A stretch of DNA of 64,000 nt from Adhaeribacter aquaticus DSM 16391. GTDB lineage: Bacteria; Bacteroidota; Bacteroidia; Cytophagales; Hymenobacteraceae. The DNA lies in NCBI RefSeq assembly GCF_000473365.1, contig NZ_KI421517.1, positions 2,839,713 to 2,903,712 on the forward strand, in the 5' to 3' direction. Position 1 is the first letter of the stretch. Every line of letters begins with the position of its first letter. The notes under the pieces are model-generated. The model had not been told where the DNA came from and made no database searches. It worked only from the letters and a program-made list of their open reading frames with translations. Position numbers and translations under genes: made by a program. This document shows positions 19,314-28,699 of the stretch, in pieces.

Positions 19314-19685
19314 ATGAAGAAAATTTACTTACTATTATATCTGTTCTTTGGGTTGGGGGCTTTTACCTTTACCGGTTGTAGTGAAAAAGAAGATGTGGTA
19401 ATGCCGCAGGACTGTGAGATTATGGCTCAGGTTAAGTTTGATAAGAGTTGTGGGGTGCAGCTGGTTTTAGAAAATGGGCAGGTTGTACTGCCAACAAAAG
19501 TCAAGACAATACCAGCAGCAGGGGAGGAGAAAAAGTACACCGTAAATGGTTTTGAAGTGGAAGAAGGACACCACATTATTATTGGTTTTACGCCGGTACC
19601 GGGTGGAGAAGTAACTTGCGGCGAAGTAAAGGGTAAACCCGTAGACGTAACTTGTATAGTTGGTTTTAAAACTCGAAAAATTTAA
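19314..19685 (+). CDS. Small lipoprotein of unknown function
   Basis: The 123-residue protein begins with a lipoprotein signal, MKKIYLLLYLFF...FTGC, with the Cys near residue 22. The mature part has three more Cys residues (DCEIM, KSCGVQ, VTCGEV) and a late VTCIV that could form disulfides. I recognise no family. It stands alone with its own terminator and is predicted to sit on the periplasmic or outer face of the envelope. Confidence 0.75.
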   Translation: MKKIYLLLYLFFGLGAFTFTGCSEKEDVVMPQDCEIMAQVKFDKSCGVQLVLENGQVVLPTKVKTIPAAGEEKKYTVNGFEVEEGHHIIIGFTPVPGGEVTCGEVKGKPVDVTCIVGFKTRKI

Positions 19686-19708
19686 GGGTTATTTATTTTC
19701 TGATTGTA

Positions 19709-19737
19709 AGCCCCGGCATTTGCCAGGGCTTTTTTTC
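19709..19737 (+). terminator. Hairpin terminator
   Basis: AGCCCCGGCA pairs with TGCCAGGGCT (one mismatch) across a 2-base loop and is followed by seven T residues. Confidence 0.88.
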
Positions 19738-20014
19738 TTGTAACACTGGCTGTTCGGAACTATTAGTTTTAGGAATAAGTTTAGCTGAAATATTAAGTTT
19801 TTATATATTTAATATGCTTCATATCAGTTGACTAAGATGCCTAAAAAAGCCTTGGGAGAATAACTGATTCTATAGAGTTTGGCACTTATGTTGCTATATT
19901 ATGAATAAGAAATTTAGCTCAAAAGAAGAAAATTTTGTAACAAGATTGATCTTTTTGGGGCATAATTTGTTTAAGTAATAGGAAATAAAGATACACAATC
20001 GAATATAAGAATCT

Positions 20015-20941
20015 ATGAAAAAAGCAGTGAAGCAAGGTTTGGTGTGGTTGATGACGGTAGTTGCTTTGATGCAGGCTCCGCAGGCCATAGCAGAAACCTC
20101 AGGGGTGCCTACTAGCACTAGTGCTAGTGCTCCTAAAGCCGGTGCCCGGGATATTATTAAAGAGATTATTGATGTAGTTGGCTTAAAACCACGTTTTGAA
20201 TTACGGGAAGCAAATATAGATAATGCAGCTGCTGTAATTTATGGAGGCCAACGTTATATTTTATATAACCGTCAGTTTGTGGCGGCAGTTAATAACGCCG
20301 TAAAAACCGACTGGGCTGCAGTTAGTATTTTGGCTCATGAGATTGGTCACCACTTAAATGGCCATACCCTTTCAAGAGGAGGCAGCAATCATCAGGATGA
20401 ATTGGAGGCAGATGAATTCTCTGGTTTTGTGTTGCGCAAAATGGGAGCTAGTTTAGCGGATGCCCAGGCTGCCATTGGCCTGTTATCTGATGAAGAAGGT
20501 TCTCATACGCATCCGGGACGGAGTACGCGTTTAGCATCTATCAGTAAAGGTTGGCAGTCAGCAGATGAGCAAATTATTGCAAGTGCGAATACAAGACCAA
20601 GTAATAGGCCGGTAGCATTACGGCAGCCAGCTCCAAGCAGCCGTCAAACTGTAGCAACTACCCCAAGCCGCACGGTGTCACAACGTGGTGGTACAGCGCA
20701 AAATATATTAGGTAAAATCAATTTTTCGTCGTTGCCTAATGAAAAAATTTATGTGACTGCTAATATGAATGTGGTAAGGGTAAAGGGTGATGGCGAAGTG
20801 GAAACTATCGGAAAAATCTCTAAAACCAATAATCAAAGCTATCCATTTGTGTTGAAAAGCAATTATTTTGAATCTTTATTTATTGGAAACAATGGGTATG
20901 TCTTAAATCAAAATGGCCAGCGTGTTGGTTTTATATCTTAA
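20015..20941 (+). CDS. Secreted M48-like metalloprotease
   Basis: The 308-residue protein has a signal peptide (KKAVKQGLVWLMTVVALM, cleavage after AIA). It has a compact zinc protease domain with HEIGHHLNGHT (His at residue 108) and a probable third ligand in ELEADEFSG. A Ser/Thr/Pro-rich linker (residues 190-230) leads to a C-terminal region of about 75 residues that resembles a repeated beta unit. It is shorter than typical M48 enzymes and has no membrane helices, so it should be periplasmic or secreted. Substrate unknown; no partner genes. Confidence 0.82.
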   Translation: MKKAVKQGLVWLMTVVALMQAPQAIAETSGVPTSTSASAPKAGARDIIKEIIDVVGLKPRFELREANIDNAAAVIYGGQRYILYNRQFVAAVNNAVKTDWAAVSILAHEIGHHLNGHTLSRGGSNHQDELEADEFSGFVLRKMGASLADAQAAIGLLSDEEGSHTHPGRSTRLASISKGWQSADEQIIASANTRPSNRPVALRQPAPSSRQTVATTPSRTVSQRGGTAQNILGKINFSSLPNEKIYVTANMNVVRVKGDGEVETIGKISKTNNQSYPFVLKSNYFESLFIGNNGYVLNQNGQRVGFIS

Positions 20942-20964
20942 TTTTAAATAGTTAGTGTTTAGTT

Positions 20965-20996
20965 AAAAGCCTGAGTCACCTGATTCAGGCTTTTTT
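20965..20996. terminator. Bidirectional hairpin terminator
   Basis: AAAAGCCTGA and TCAGGCTTTT form the stem, with T-rich sequence on the plus side and A-rich sequence on the other. It lies between convergent genes. Confidence 0.85.
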
Positions 20997-21007
20997 ATTT
21001 TTGTAGC

Positions 21008-21973
21008 TTACTCCCCATCATGCGGCCGATCTGGTGTTATTACAGGTTTTAAGGCTTGGCGTTCAGCTTCTAATAAAGCTTTTTGTTCGTCAGTTAGTGG
21101 TTGTAAATGGTTTAAATCTGGCTGGCCGGCATCTACCCAACAAGTATACCAAAACGAACCTACCAGCCAAAGGGCTAAGCGCATTTGCCGTTCTACCTGT
21201 CCTTTCAATTTCTGGTGGTACGCTTTTGAAAAATCAGGTGAATAAGTTTTTACGGAGGTAATACCGCGTTCTTCAAAGGTATACTTCTTGTCTTCAGGAA
21301 CCTGACTGGTTACCTGCTTTTCAAAAGTGAATACCGAGTCCAGTGCGGCATGGGATCGCCAGACAATTTCCCAAGCCTGTTTCTGCGGATTTTTAAGATA
21401 AATAGCTGGCCCTACAAAATAATCATAACTATTGGCAAGTAGTTCTGGAAGTCTTGATTCCCATAAACCATGAATGCCAGCTTGATTGGTAAATTGTCCA
21501 TTGTAATTGCGGGTTGTATGTAAGGGTACACAAGCATCCGCAACATAATGCCCTAAATCAGCAGATAGGCGCAAAATATTAGTTAAGTTATGTTCTTTGA
21601 AAGCTTCGGTCAATTGAAATTTGATGAGGCTGATATGCCAGGGTACAATACCATGTTTATTCAAAGAATCTTCTCCAAAATGTTCCACTGCATCGCGCCA
21701 AAATAAAGGTAATTTGGTGCGGGCACTATCTCCGTATACATCCAAATCAATAAAATGACGTGGACCCTCCGCTTTCACCACATATCGCCTGCGGTCGGGG
21801 TTTACAGCATTTTCCGTTATATAAAGCAGATGTTTTTTATAGAAGCCAATTATTTCAGGCGGTAAAGTAAATACCGCTAACCGATTGATGCGCTGGTGAG
21901 CAAAAAAGCCCCAGGACCACAACTTTGTTGGGACCCAAAGTAATAATAAAACCAGCCAAAGTTTTTTATACAT
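21008..21973 (-). CDS. Zinc-dependent phospholipase C / S1-P1 nuclease-like protein
   Basis: The 321-residue protein has a signal peptide (YKKLWLVLLLLWVP). The mature protein begins WGFFAHQRINRLA, where the N-terminal Trp and His resemble the zinc site of the phospholipase C/P1 nuclease fold. Further likely zinc ligands are in RHFIDLDVYG, LGHYVADACVPLH and GIHGLWESRLP. It would hydrolyse a phosphodiester, in a lipid or nucleic acid, outside the cytoplasm. Distinguishing the two activities needs structural comparison. It is a single gene. Confidence 0.8.
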   Translation of the reverse strand: MYKKLWLVLLLLWVPTKLWSWGFFAHQRINRLAVFTLPPEIIGFYKKHLLYITENAVNPDRRRYVVKAEGPRHFIDLDVYGDSARTKLPLFWRDAVEHFGEDSLNKHGIVPWHISLIKFQLTEAFKEHNLTNILRLSADLGHYVADACVPLHTTRNYNGQFTNQAGIHGLWESRLPELLANSYDYFVGPAIYLKNPQKQAWEIVWRSHAALDSVFTFEKQVTSQVPEDKKYTFEERGITSVKTYSPDFSKAYHQKLKGQVERQMRLALWLVGSFWYTCWVDAGQPDLNHLQPLTDEQKALLEAERQALKPVITPDRPHDGE

Positions 21974-22414
21974 GTACTTGACAAAGCTTAATCTGCTTTT
22001 CTACAACGACCTGCTTTGATATTAGTTTAAGCACAGTAATCTAAATCAATAATCTCCGGTACCTTCTAAACTTTTGATTTTATAGCGTTTTTTATTGATA
22101 AAATGTAAATAATTAAAGAAAATAGTAAGGCGGATATCTTCTAGTATACTGCTTTTGCTGCCTATAATTATTGCAGGCCTACACTTACATGTTTTGTAGC
22201 AAAAAAGCAGAGTCAGAAGAAAATTGTAAAATATAAGGAAAATTTAATATTGCTGCTAAAAAACAGTTTCTGGCATAAAAGCTGCATTTAGCTAAAGTGT
22301 TCGAGAGGGTGGTAAGTGATTGATAGGTAAGGGAATGAACAGGGTTTCAGGGGCTGCAGATCCTGTTAAACCCAAACCAAATAATTAGCTGTTTCACTTA
22401 TTAAATTTAAATTT
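21974..22414. other. Divergent intergenic region
   Basis: This is 441 AT-rich bases between the phospholipase-like and lipoprotein genes. I see no hairpin, RNA gene or clear promoter, although both flanking genes must be read from here. Confidence 0.35.
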
Positions 22415-23314
22415 ATGAAAACTACCTTACTTTTTAATATACTAAATAAAACAATACCGTTCTTATTCAGCCTTACCTTTTTATTAAGTGCCTGTAAAGA
22501 AGATGAAATTATAGCGCCGGTTACTGCTAATCCTGCCCCGGTAACAGGATCTCCTGCAAATACTCCGCAGGGAGAAAGTCCGGCAGAGAATACACCGCCA
22601 GCCACTGCTGATCCAACTCCAGCTCCTGTTCAGGGTAAATCCATGACGTTTAGAGGGCAATACACACAACTACTGGAATACAATGTAGATGGAACACTAC
22701 AGCGTTATACCAGTCACTCTAATGGTACTTTTATCCATAACTTTGAGTATGACGCTAATAAAAAGCCAGTAAAGGCAACAACAAATAATTTTGGTAATAC
22801 CCGTTACTTTTATACAGGTGAGGTGTTAGAAAAAGCAGTTAAATACGATTTGCTTGACCGGCCTTTAAAAGAATATGTGTTTAACTTTAATTCCCAAAAT
22901 CAATTAATAGAGCAACATGGTTTTAGAGTAGCATTAGATGGAAGTAAAACTGAATTTGAAAAACAGGTTTATGCTTATGATAATAAAGGAAATATGAACC
23001 TGATGAAGCAATATTATATTGATCCGGCAACGGGGCAGTTAGTATTGTCAGCCTCTTTCCATTACGAGAACTTTGATAATAAACAGAATGCTATTCCGTA
23101 CTTATCAGAACCTTATCTGCCACAAGTAACTCTATGGGTAAATAATCCGGGCAAAAGATATATCCTTAGTAAAGATGGTAATCTTTTAGTTGGTGCTGAA
23201 ACCTACGGGTATAGCTATAACGAAGCTGGTAGGCCAGTTTCCAGGTATACTACTGTAGATGTTGGTGGAAGAACCGTTTCTTATTCCGGTACCTTTACTT
23301 ATACTGGATTCTAA
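22415..23314 (+). CDS. Lipoprotein with YD-repeat-like beta segments
   Basis: The 299-residue protein has a lipoprotein signal ending LLSAC (Cys near residue 27), then a Pro/Thr/Ala-rich linker up to about residue 70. Repeating units follow, such as NFEYDANKKPVK, VYAYDNKGNMNL and GYSYNEAGRPVS, each with a Tyr-Asp or Tyr-Asn turn. These resemble the short RHS/YD-type repeats common in Bacteroidota lipoproteins. It is probably a surface or periplasmic beta-structured protein of unknown role. It stands alone. Confidence 0.75.
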   Translation: MKTTLLFNILNKTIPFLFSLTFLLSACKEDEIIAPVTANPAPVTGSPANTPQGESPAENTPPATADPTPAPVQGKSMTFRGQYTQLLEYNVDGTLQRYTSHSNGTFIHNFEYDANKKPVKATTNNFGNTRYFYTGEVLEKAVKYDLLDRPLKEYVFNFNSQNQLIEQHGFRVALDGSKTEFEKQVYAYDNKGNMNLMKQYYIDPATGQLVLSASFHYENFDNKQNAIPYLSEPYLPQVTLWVNNPGKRYILSKDGNLLVGAETYGYSYNEAGRPVSRYTTVDVGGRTVSYSGTFTYTGF

Positions 23315-23367
23315 TTACAATAAATAGATAGCAGCTAGTTATTTGATTGGTCTTTAATAATAAATAT

Positions 23368-23422
23368 AAAGCATACTTTTAGTTACTTAAGCTCATGTGG
23401 CTATAGTTTAAAAGTATGCTTT
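23368..23422. terminator. Long-arm inverted repeat, probable terminator
   Basis: AAAGCATACTTTTA and its complement are separated by about 28 bases, between the convergent lipoprotein and flavoprotein genes. The loop is long for a terminator, but the position and flanking T-rich run fit. Confidence 0.6.
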
Positions 23423-23431
23423 TATAGTTAT

Positions 23432-24325
23432 TTATAACCTGAATTCTTCTTGAAGCTCTTTGTTAATCATCACGCCAGCCTTGGTGCCTTCAGAGGCAGC
23501 TACAATTACCAATTGCATTTCCCGGGCCGCATCGCCTGCCACGAAAAGGCCTGGTATATTGGTTTGCTGATTTTTATAAGTACGTACTACCCCTTTGCTG
23601 GTAAAATCGCAGCCTAATTCTATACTTAAATTGCTGCGTTGTTCGTGGCCAGTACTAAAGAATAAAGCTTCACACGGAATGGTGGCACCTCCTTTCAGCA
23701 CAATCCGTTTCAGCTCGGTTCCTTCTCCTTCTACCCGTTCAATAGGGGCTGTTACTACTTTTATGTGGTTTCGTTCCAGCACGGCAGCATCTTCTTTTCT
23801 TAAGTTCCGGATCCCATCCATAAATAAGGTAACATCGCTGCTCCAGGTTTTTAAGGACAAGGATAAACCAAAGCCATCCCGCCCTTTTCCATAAGCGCCC
23901 AGCGGTTTGTTTCTGGATTCCCAGCCATCGCAGTAAGGACAATGATGCACACTCTTGCCATTGAAGGGCTCGATACCTGGAATTTGTGGCCACCGGTCTT
24001 TTACACCAGTTGCAATCAGAAGCTTCCGGGAAAGGTAAATATTATTATCACTATCAGTTACCTCAAATAGGTTATTGTCGCGGCGCGCCTTTACAATTCT
24101 TCTGTCTTTCAGATCAACTTTATATTTATTCAAATCAGCGCGGACCAATTTTAAAAATTCTTTGGGATTAGTGCCGTCTCTCGAAATAAAGCCATTCATG
24201 GCATTTGAATAAGCATTCCGGTATTCTCCTGAATCAAACAAAATTACTTTACGCATGCACCGCGTCAGTAATAAAGCAGCACTTAAGCCGGCTGGTCCGC
24301 CGCCAATAATAGTTACATCGTACAT
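23432..24325 (-). CDS. Thioredoxin-reductase-like NAD(P)/FAD oxidoreductase
   Basis: The 297-residue protein has the FAD motif IIGGGPAGLSAA at the N-terminus, a second dinucleotide region and the C-terminal FAD-binding VAGDAA. The redox pair is in HHCPYCDGWE. This CPYC form, rather than CATC of true thioredoxin reductases, is seen in a branch that includes dithiol oxidases and other TrxR-like enzymes. The pyridine-nucleotide loop reads AYGKGRDG instead of the usual GxGxxG. It may therefore not be a classic NADPH thioredoxin reductase. Cytoplasmic, single gene. Confidence 0.85.
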   Translation of the reverse strand: MYDVTIIGGGPAGLSAALLLTRCMRKVILFDSGEYRNAYSNAMNGFISRDGTNPKEFLKLVRADLNKYKVDLKDRRIVKARRDNNLFEVTDSDNNIYLSRKLLIATGVKDRWPQIPGIEPFNGKSVHHCPYCDGWESRNKPLGAYGKGRDGFGLSLSLKTWSSDVTLFMDGIRNLRKEDAAVLERNHIKVVTAPIERVEGEGTELKRIVLKGGATIPCEALFFSTGHEQRSNLSIELGCDFTSKGVVRTYKNQQTNIPGLFVAGDAAREMQLVIVAASEGTKAGVMINKELQEEFRL

Positions 24326-24499
24326 AGCTTAAAAATAAGTAGCTATCCCTTAACGTGAAGCTTCTAAATAAGGATGATGAAACAGGCAGAAAAATATATA
24401 AATGGCTAAGTCTGCACCTCCAGGTTACAATTGTAAACATATATAGAGGTTTTGAAAGAAGCATTCTCAAGAGCGGTTGACACTACAGGGTAGAAAAAG

Positions 24500-24530
24500 A
24501 AAGCCCAAACATTGATTTGTTTGGGCTTTT
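24500..24530 (-). terminator. Hairpin terminator for polA
   Basis: AAAGCCCAAAC and GTTTGGGCTTT form a perfect 11-base stem with an 8-base loop. It lies just beyond the polA stop on the minus strand and is followed there by an A/T-rich run. Confidence 0.85.
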
Positions 24531-24553
24531 GTAATGTGATAAACAAACGAAAA

Positions 24554-27397
24554 TTAATGTGCCTGAAGCCAGTTTTCGCCTACCCCTATACCAATCTCCA
24601 TCGGGACGCTTAACGGCAGCGCATGCTTCATCAGGTCTTCTATTTTAGGTTTAATGTAGTCCAATTCTTCTCTTGGGGTATCAAACACCAATTCGTCGTG
24701 TACCTGCAGAATCATACGGGTTTTTAGTTTTTCTTCTTCCAGCCAATTATGAATATTGATCATGGCAATTTTGATTATATCGGCAGCTGTGCCTTGAATA
24801 GGAGCATTAATGGCGTTGCGTTCGGCATATCCCCGAATGTTGGCATTCGCTGAATTTATATCGCGGAGGTACCGGCGACGGCCTAATAAAGTCTCTACAT
24901 ATTCTTGTTCGCGGGCCTTACTGATAGCCTCGTCCATATAGTTTTTTACGGCGGAGAACTCCTGGAAATAAGCATCAATAATATCAGCGGCTTCCCGACG
25001 TGATATATTTAACCTATCGGCCAGGCCAAAAGCTGAAATGCCGTATATAATCCCAAAATTGATGGTTTTGGCTTTGCGTCGCATATCAGAATCTACTTCA
25101 TCTATAGGCACCCGAAATACTTTGGCCGCTGTGGAAGAGTGAATATCCAATCCTTTCTGGAACGCTTCTTTCATGGTGGCATCGCCGCTAAATTCAGCCA
25201 TAATGCGAAGCTCTATCTGCGAATAATCGGCTGAAACCAGCAGGTAATTCTGATCCCGGGGTACAAAAGCTTTACGTATTTCCCGGCCTTTCTCTGTGCG
25301 GATAGGAATATTCTGCAAGTTGGGGTTGGTAGAGCTTAAACGCCCGGTGGCGGCAACTGCTTGGTTAAAAGAAGTATGTACGCGGCCATCCAGGTGGCAA
25401 ATCAGTTGGGGTAAGGCATCTATGTACGTACTTTTTAGTTTAGATAATTCCCGGTGATCCAGAATAAGCTGGGCGATTTCATGTTTATGAGCCAGCTTAG
25501 ATAAAATTTCTTCGCCGGTGGCATGCTGACCCGTTTTGGTCTTTTTGGTTTTTTCCTGAATGCCTAATTTTTCAAATAAAATCTCACCTAGTTGTTTAGG
25601 AGAACCAATATTAAAATTAGTGCCGGCAATTTCATAAATTCGTTTCTCCAGGTCGGCCATATAGCCGGAAAGTTCCTTCGATGACTCCGCCATGGCACTG
25701 GCATCAATACTTATACCTTCTTTTTCAATGGCGGCTAAAACCGGAATAAGTGGATTCTCTACCTCGTTAAATAGTTTCATCACCCCAGCTTTTTCCAGGC
25801 GGGGCTCAAAATATTGCTTTAAACGTAAGGTAATGTCGGCATCTTCGCAAGCATATTCATAAACTTCTTCGGGTGTCAAATCGGCCATGCTTAGCTGCTT
25901 TTTTCCTCTTTTACCTATAAGCTCGGTAATAGAAACAGGCGTATAGTTCAGGTAAGTTTCCGAAAGCAAATCCATGTTGTGCCGCATGTCTGGCTCAAGT
26001 AAATAATGTGCCAGCATGGTGTCAAAAATGCGTCCTTTTATTTCTATGCCATAACTTTTTAGTACCAGAATATCATACTTAATATTTTGACCGATTTTAA
26101 CTATTGCGGGGTCTTCCAGCACAGACCGGAACTCCTCTACAACTTTTTGCGCTTCTTCTTTATTGTCCGGTAGGGGTACGTAATAAGCTTCCCCGGCTCT
26201 ATAACAGAAAGACATCCCTAACAAACGAGCTGTAATGGGGTCGATGCTGTTGGTTTCGGTATCAAAAGAAATTTCTCCTTGCAGCTTCAAAAAGTTTATT
26301 AAGCTAGCCCGCAGCTCTGGTGTATTAATAAGATGATAATCGTGCAGGGTGTTGTTGATATCTTTCTTTTGCGTATTCTGAGCAGGAGCAGATTCCGGAA
26401 TATCAGCTACCAAATCAGCAAGCTCTTCAAATAAGGAGGTTTGCTGATCAGATTTTTTACCTTTTACCATGGTGCGGTTAGCTTTGGCTGCGGGAGCTTT
26501 GGCAGGTTCGGCTAAGCTGGTGCCTAAAATTCGCTGGGCTAGTTGCCGGAATTCCAGTTCTTCAAATAATGCTTTCAATTTTTCAGCATCCGGTCCCCGG
26601 TACTGAAACAGATCTTCATTGAAGTCAATGGGTACATCTAAATGAATGGTGGCCAGTTCCTTCGAAAGTAATCCTTGTTCGGCGTATTGAATGATATTTT
26701 CGCGTTGTTTTCCCTTTAGTTCATCGGCATTGGCAATAAGATTTTCTACCGAACCGTATTTCTGAATTAGGGTTTTAGCGGTTTTTTCGCCTATACCTGG
26801 TATGCCCGGAATATTATCTACGGCATCGCCTTGTAAACCTAAAATATCAATTACCTGTTTTACATTGCTGATTTCCCACTTCTCACATACTTTTTTTACA
26901 TCCAGAATATCTACCCCATTACCTAAAAAAGCTGGTTTATATAGAAAAACATGATTGGTTACCAGCTGGCAAAAGTCTTTGTCAGGGCTCATCATGTACA
27001 CATCAAAATCTGCTTTTTCAGCTTTACAAGAAAGAGTCCCTATTACATCATCGGCTTCATAACCTGGTAATTCTAGTAAGGGAATATTGAAAGCCTCTAC
27101 AATTTGTTTTACGTAGGGAATAGCAATGCCAATATCTTCGGGCATTGCCTGCCGATTTGCTTTATATTCTGTAAAGTTTTCGTGCCGGAATGTTTTAGCT
27201 GGTCCATCTATGGCCACTCCAATATGCGTTGGTTTTTCCTTAGATAAAACTTCAAATAAGGTATTGGTAAAACCGAGAGCGGCCCCGGTATTCATGCCTT
27301 TAGAATTAATGCGCGGGTTTTTACTGAATGCGAAATGCGCCCGGTAAATAAGAGCCATGGCATCCAGTAGAAATAGTTTTTTTGTTCTTTCGCTCAT
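24554..27397 (-). CDS. polA: DNA polymerase I
   Basis: The protein is about 947 residues, starting at the ATG at 27397; a TTG two codons upstream is less likely. All three domains are present: the N-terminal 5'-3' exonuclease (LLDAMALIYRAHFAF, GYEADDVIGTL), a 3'-5' exonuclease whose first motif SFDTETNSID keeps the catalytic Asp and Glu (near residue 375), and the polymerase with VSADYSQIELR, the O-helix RRKAKTINFGIIYG and QVHDELVFD. Proofreading should therefore be active, unlike in many bacterial Pol I enzymes with decayed exonuclease sites. It acts in Okazaki fragment processing and repair. Single gene. Confidence 0.98.
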   Translation of the reverse strand: MSERTKKLFLLDAMALIYRAHFAFSKNPRINSKGMNTGAALGFTNTLFEVLSKEKPTHIGVAIDGPAKTFRHENFTEYKANRQAMPEDIGIAIPYVKQIVEAFNIPLLELPGYEADDVIGTLSCKAEKADFDVYMMSPDKDFCQLVTNHVFLYKPAFLGNGVDILDVKKVCEKWEISNVKQVIDILGLQGDAVDNIPGIPGIGEKTAKTLIQKYGSVENLIANADELKGKQRENIIQYAEQGLLSKELATIHLDVPIDFNEDLFQYRGPDAEKLKALFEELEFRQLAQRILGTSLAEPAKAPAAKANRTMVKGKKSDQQTSLFEELADLVADIPESAPAQNTQKKDINNTLHDYHLINTPELRASLINFLKLQGEISFDTETNSIDPITARLLGMSFCYRAGEAYYVPLPDNKEEAQKVVEEFRSVLEDPAIVKIGQNIKYDILVLKSYGIEIKGRIFDTMLAHYLLEPDMRHNMDLLSETYLNYTPVSITELIGKRGKKQLSMADLTPEEVYEYACEDADITLRLKQYFEPRLEKAGVMKLFNEVENPLIPVLAAIEKEGISIDASAMAESSKELSGYMADLEKRIYEIAGTNFNIGSPKQLGEILFEKLGIQEKTKKTKTGQHATGEEILSKLAHKHEIAQLILDHRELSKLKSTYIDALPQLICHLDGRVHTSFNQAVAATGRLSSTNPNLQNIPIRTEKGREIRKAFVPRDQNYLLVSADYSQIELRIMAEFSGDATMKEAFQKGLDIHSSTAAKVFRVPIDEVDSDMRRKAKTINFGIIYGISAFGLADRLNISRREAADIIDAYFQEFSAVKNYMDEAISKAREQEYVETLLGRRRYLRDINSANANIRGYAERNAINAPIQGTAADIIKIAMINIHNWLEEEKLKTRMILQVHDELVFDTPREELDYIKPKIEDLMKHALPLSVPMEIGIGVGENWLQAH

Positions 27398-27699
27398 AGC
27401 CAAAATTAATCAGATTTTAGGAATAACCGCTAACGGCCAGGATAGTTAAAATTTAAATGTTGCAAACTAGGAGGCGTGCATTAAATAGAAGGGTGCTTAA
27501 ATACTGTTCAATTAACCATCTAAAACTGACTTAAGTAAAAAGCTTTAAGTATAAATTTATTAAGAAAAAGCTATACGTATTTAGGTTTTTAGCGGGTGTT
27601 ATTACTGAGTTTACGCCTTTAAATACTTAAAAACTAGGCTTTTATTAATGCAAGGGAATTTTTTCGCCTATCTTCAAGTAGTCTATAAAACAAAGGGAA
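27398..27699. other. Intergenic region upstream of polA
   Basis: This is 302 very AT-rich bases. A minus-strand TAATTTTG lies only 6 bases before the polA ATG, too close to be a useful promoter. I see nothing else definite. Confidence 0.35.
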
Positions 27700-27909
27700 T
27701 TGGTTTTGGAAAAGCAGCAGTTAATTAACCCAGCAGAAATTGAGCAGTTAAATATTCACAATTGTCTGGAGTTGCTTAGAAAGTTACAAGACAAGGCAGA
27801 AGCTTCATATAATCTGCCCACAAGAAAGGCTTTATTAAAAAAGGTTGAAGCCAGAATATTAAAGCTGGTTGCTGTTAAGGAATCTGGAGGAGATATAACT
27901 GGAGTTTAA
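27700..27909 (+). CDS. Small hypothetical protein, paralog of the next gene
   Basis: The 69-residue frame begins with TTG; no ATG is available and an in-frame stop lies 6 codons upstream. The charged helical protein contains NCLELLRKLQ followed by a Lys-rich helix. The neighbouring 78-residue protein has DCLGLLVKLQ at the matching place and a similar second helix ending in ERI or ARI. The shared pattern suggests that both are real genes from one family, probably two-helix proteins. Function unknown; no signal peptide. Confidence 0.5.
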   Translation: MVLEKQQLINPAEIEQLNIHNCLELLRKLQDKAEASYNLPTRKALLKKVEARILKLVAVKESGGDITGV

Positions 27910-28101
27910 ACTGACTTTTATAAAGTTTTTAATATATAAAGTTGTAATGCACTAAGTGGCTTCGGGTTGTATGTAAAAAGTACAAAAAACGCTGTATACG
28001 CGAAGTACTGATAGGGTTAAATAAATACGTAAAAACAGGGAGGCAAGTAACTTTTTAGCCTCTTTTTACTTATAAGAGGTAGTTTATAGATTAATTGAAT
28101 T

Positions 28102-28338
28102 ATGCCAAAAATAACAATAAATACAAATTCGTTTTTAGATAGAAAAAATACCATTGCTAACTATTCCTTTTCTGATTGTTTAGGACTATTGGTTAAGCTT
28201 CAGCAACTTGATAGCCAGGAGCTACAGTCTAATGCTAATAAGCAACTTATTGAGAGCTTAGAAGAAAGAATAAAATATTTGGCTCACAATAAAATGGCCG
28301 AAAGACCAGTTTCTTTTGCAGCACACCAGGCAGTATAA
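28102..28338 (+). CDS. Small hypothetical protein, paralog of the previous gene
   Basis: The 78-residue protein starts at an ATG. It has a polar start (MPKITINTNS), a Cys-Leu helix (SDCLGLLVKLQQLD) and a second helix (ESLEERIKYLAHNK), parallel to the gene at 27700. It is 13 bases from the next small gene and shares a terminator with it. I do not recognise the family. Confidence 0.6.
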   Translation: MPKITINTNSFLDRKNTIANYSFSDCLGLLVKLQQLDSQELQSNANKQLIESLEERIKYLAHNKMAERPVSFAAHQAV

Positions 28339-28351
28339 ATAAAAATAGCTA

Positions 28352-28597
28352 ATGAATTTAACTGACTTCAATACTTATTCTACTAAGTTGCGTGCAGAGA
28401 TTGTGCAAGTCAGGGGATTATTGCTGGCACAACGCACCTTAAAGGAGTATAGAATTAAGTTATTTGCAGTTAAATGTTTCTTTGTAGAAATTTGGGTTTT
28501 AGAAGCAGATCAGAAGCAGGTGATAGAGGTTAGCGGGTTTAAGAATATAATTTGCCTGGAGCCATACCTGAACATGATTAAGTTGCCTTCCCTGTAA
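28352..28597 (+). CDS. Small hypothetical protein
   Basis: The 81-residue protein starts at an ATG 13 bases after the previous stop, so it is probably co-transcribed with it. It has a helical first half (KLRAEIVQVRGLLLAQRT) and a beta-rich second half (LFAVKCFFVEIWVLEAD). This looks like a folded cytoplasmic domain, but I recognise no family. A strong terminator follows. Confidence 0.6.
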   Translation: MNLTDFNTYSTKLRAEIVQVRGLLLAQRTLKEYRIKLFAVKCFFVEIWVLEADQKQVIEVSGFKNIICLEPYLNMIKLPSL

Positions 28598-28629
28598 AAC
28601 AGGCTTTCAAGTTTTAATTTTAAAAAAAG

Positions 28630-28660
28630 AAAAAGCACAGACTTAATGTCTGTGCTTTTT
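28630..28660. terminator. Strong hairpin terminator
   Basis: AAAAAGCACAGAC and GTCTGTGCTTTTT form a perfect 13-base stem with a 5-base loop. The A and T tails allow use from either side of these convergent genes. Confidence 0.9.
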
Positions 28661-28699
28661 CTTTGTAGGTTACATTAGCTCTATTCTTGAAAATGCAGG

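Noticed and set aside
20111..20128. Perfect 18-base palindrome
   Set aside because: It lies inside the coding sequence of the secreted protease, where alternating Ser-Thr-Ser-Ala codons create it by chance; no regulatory position.
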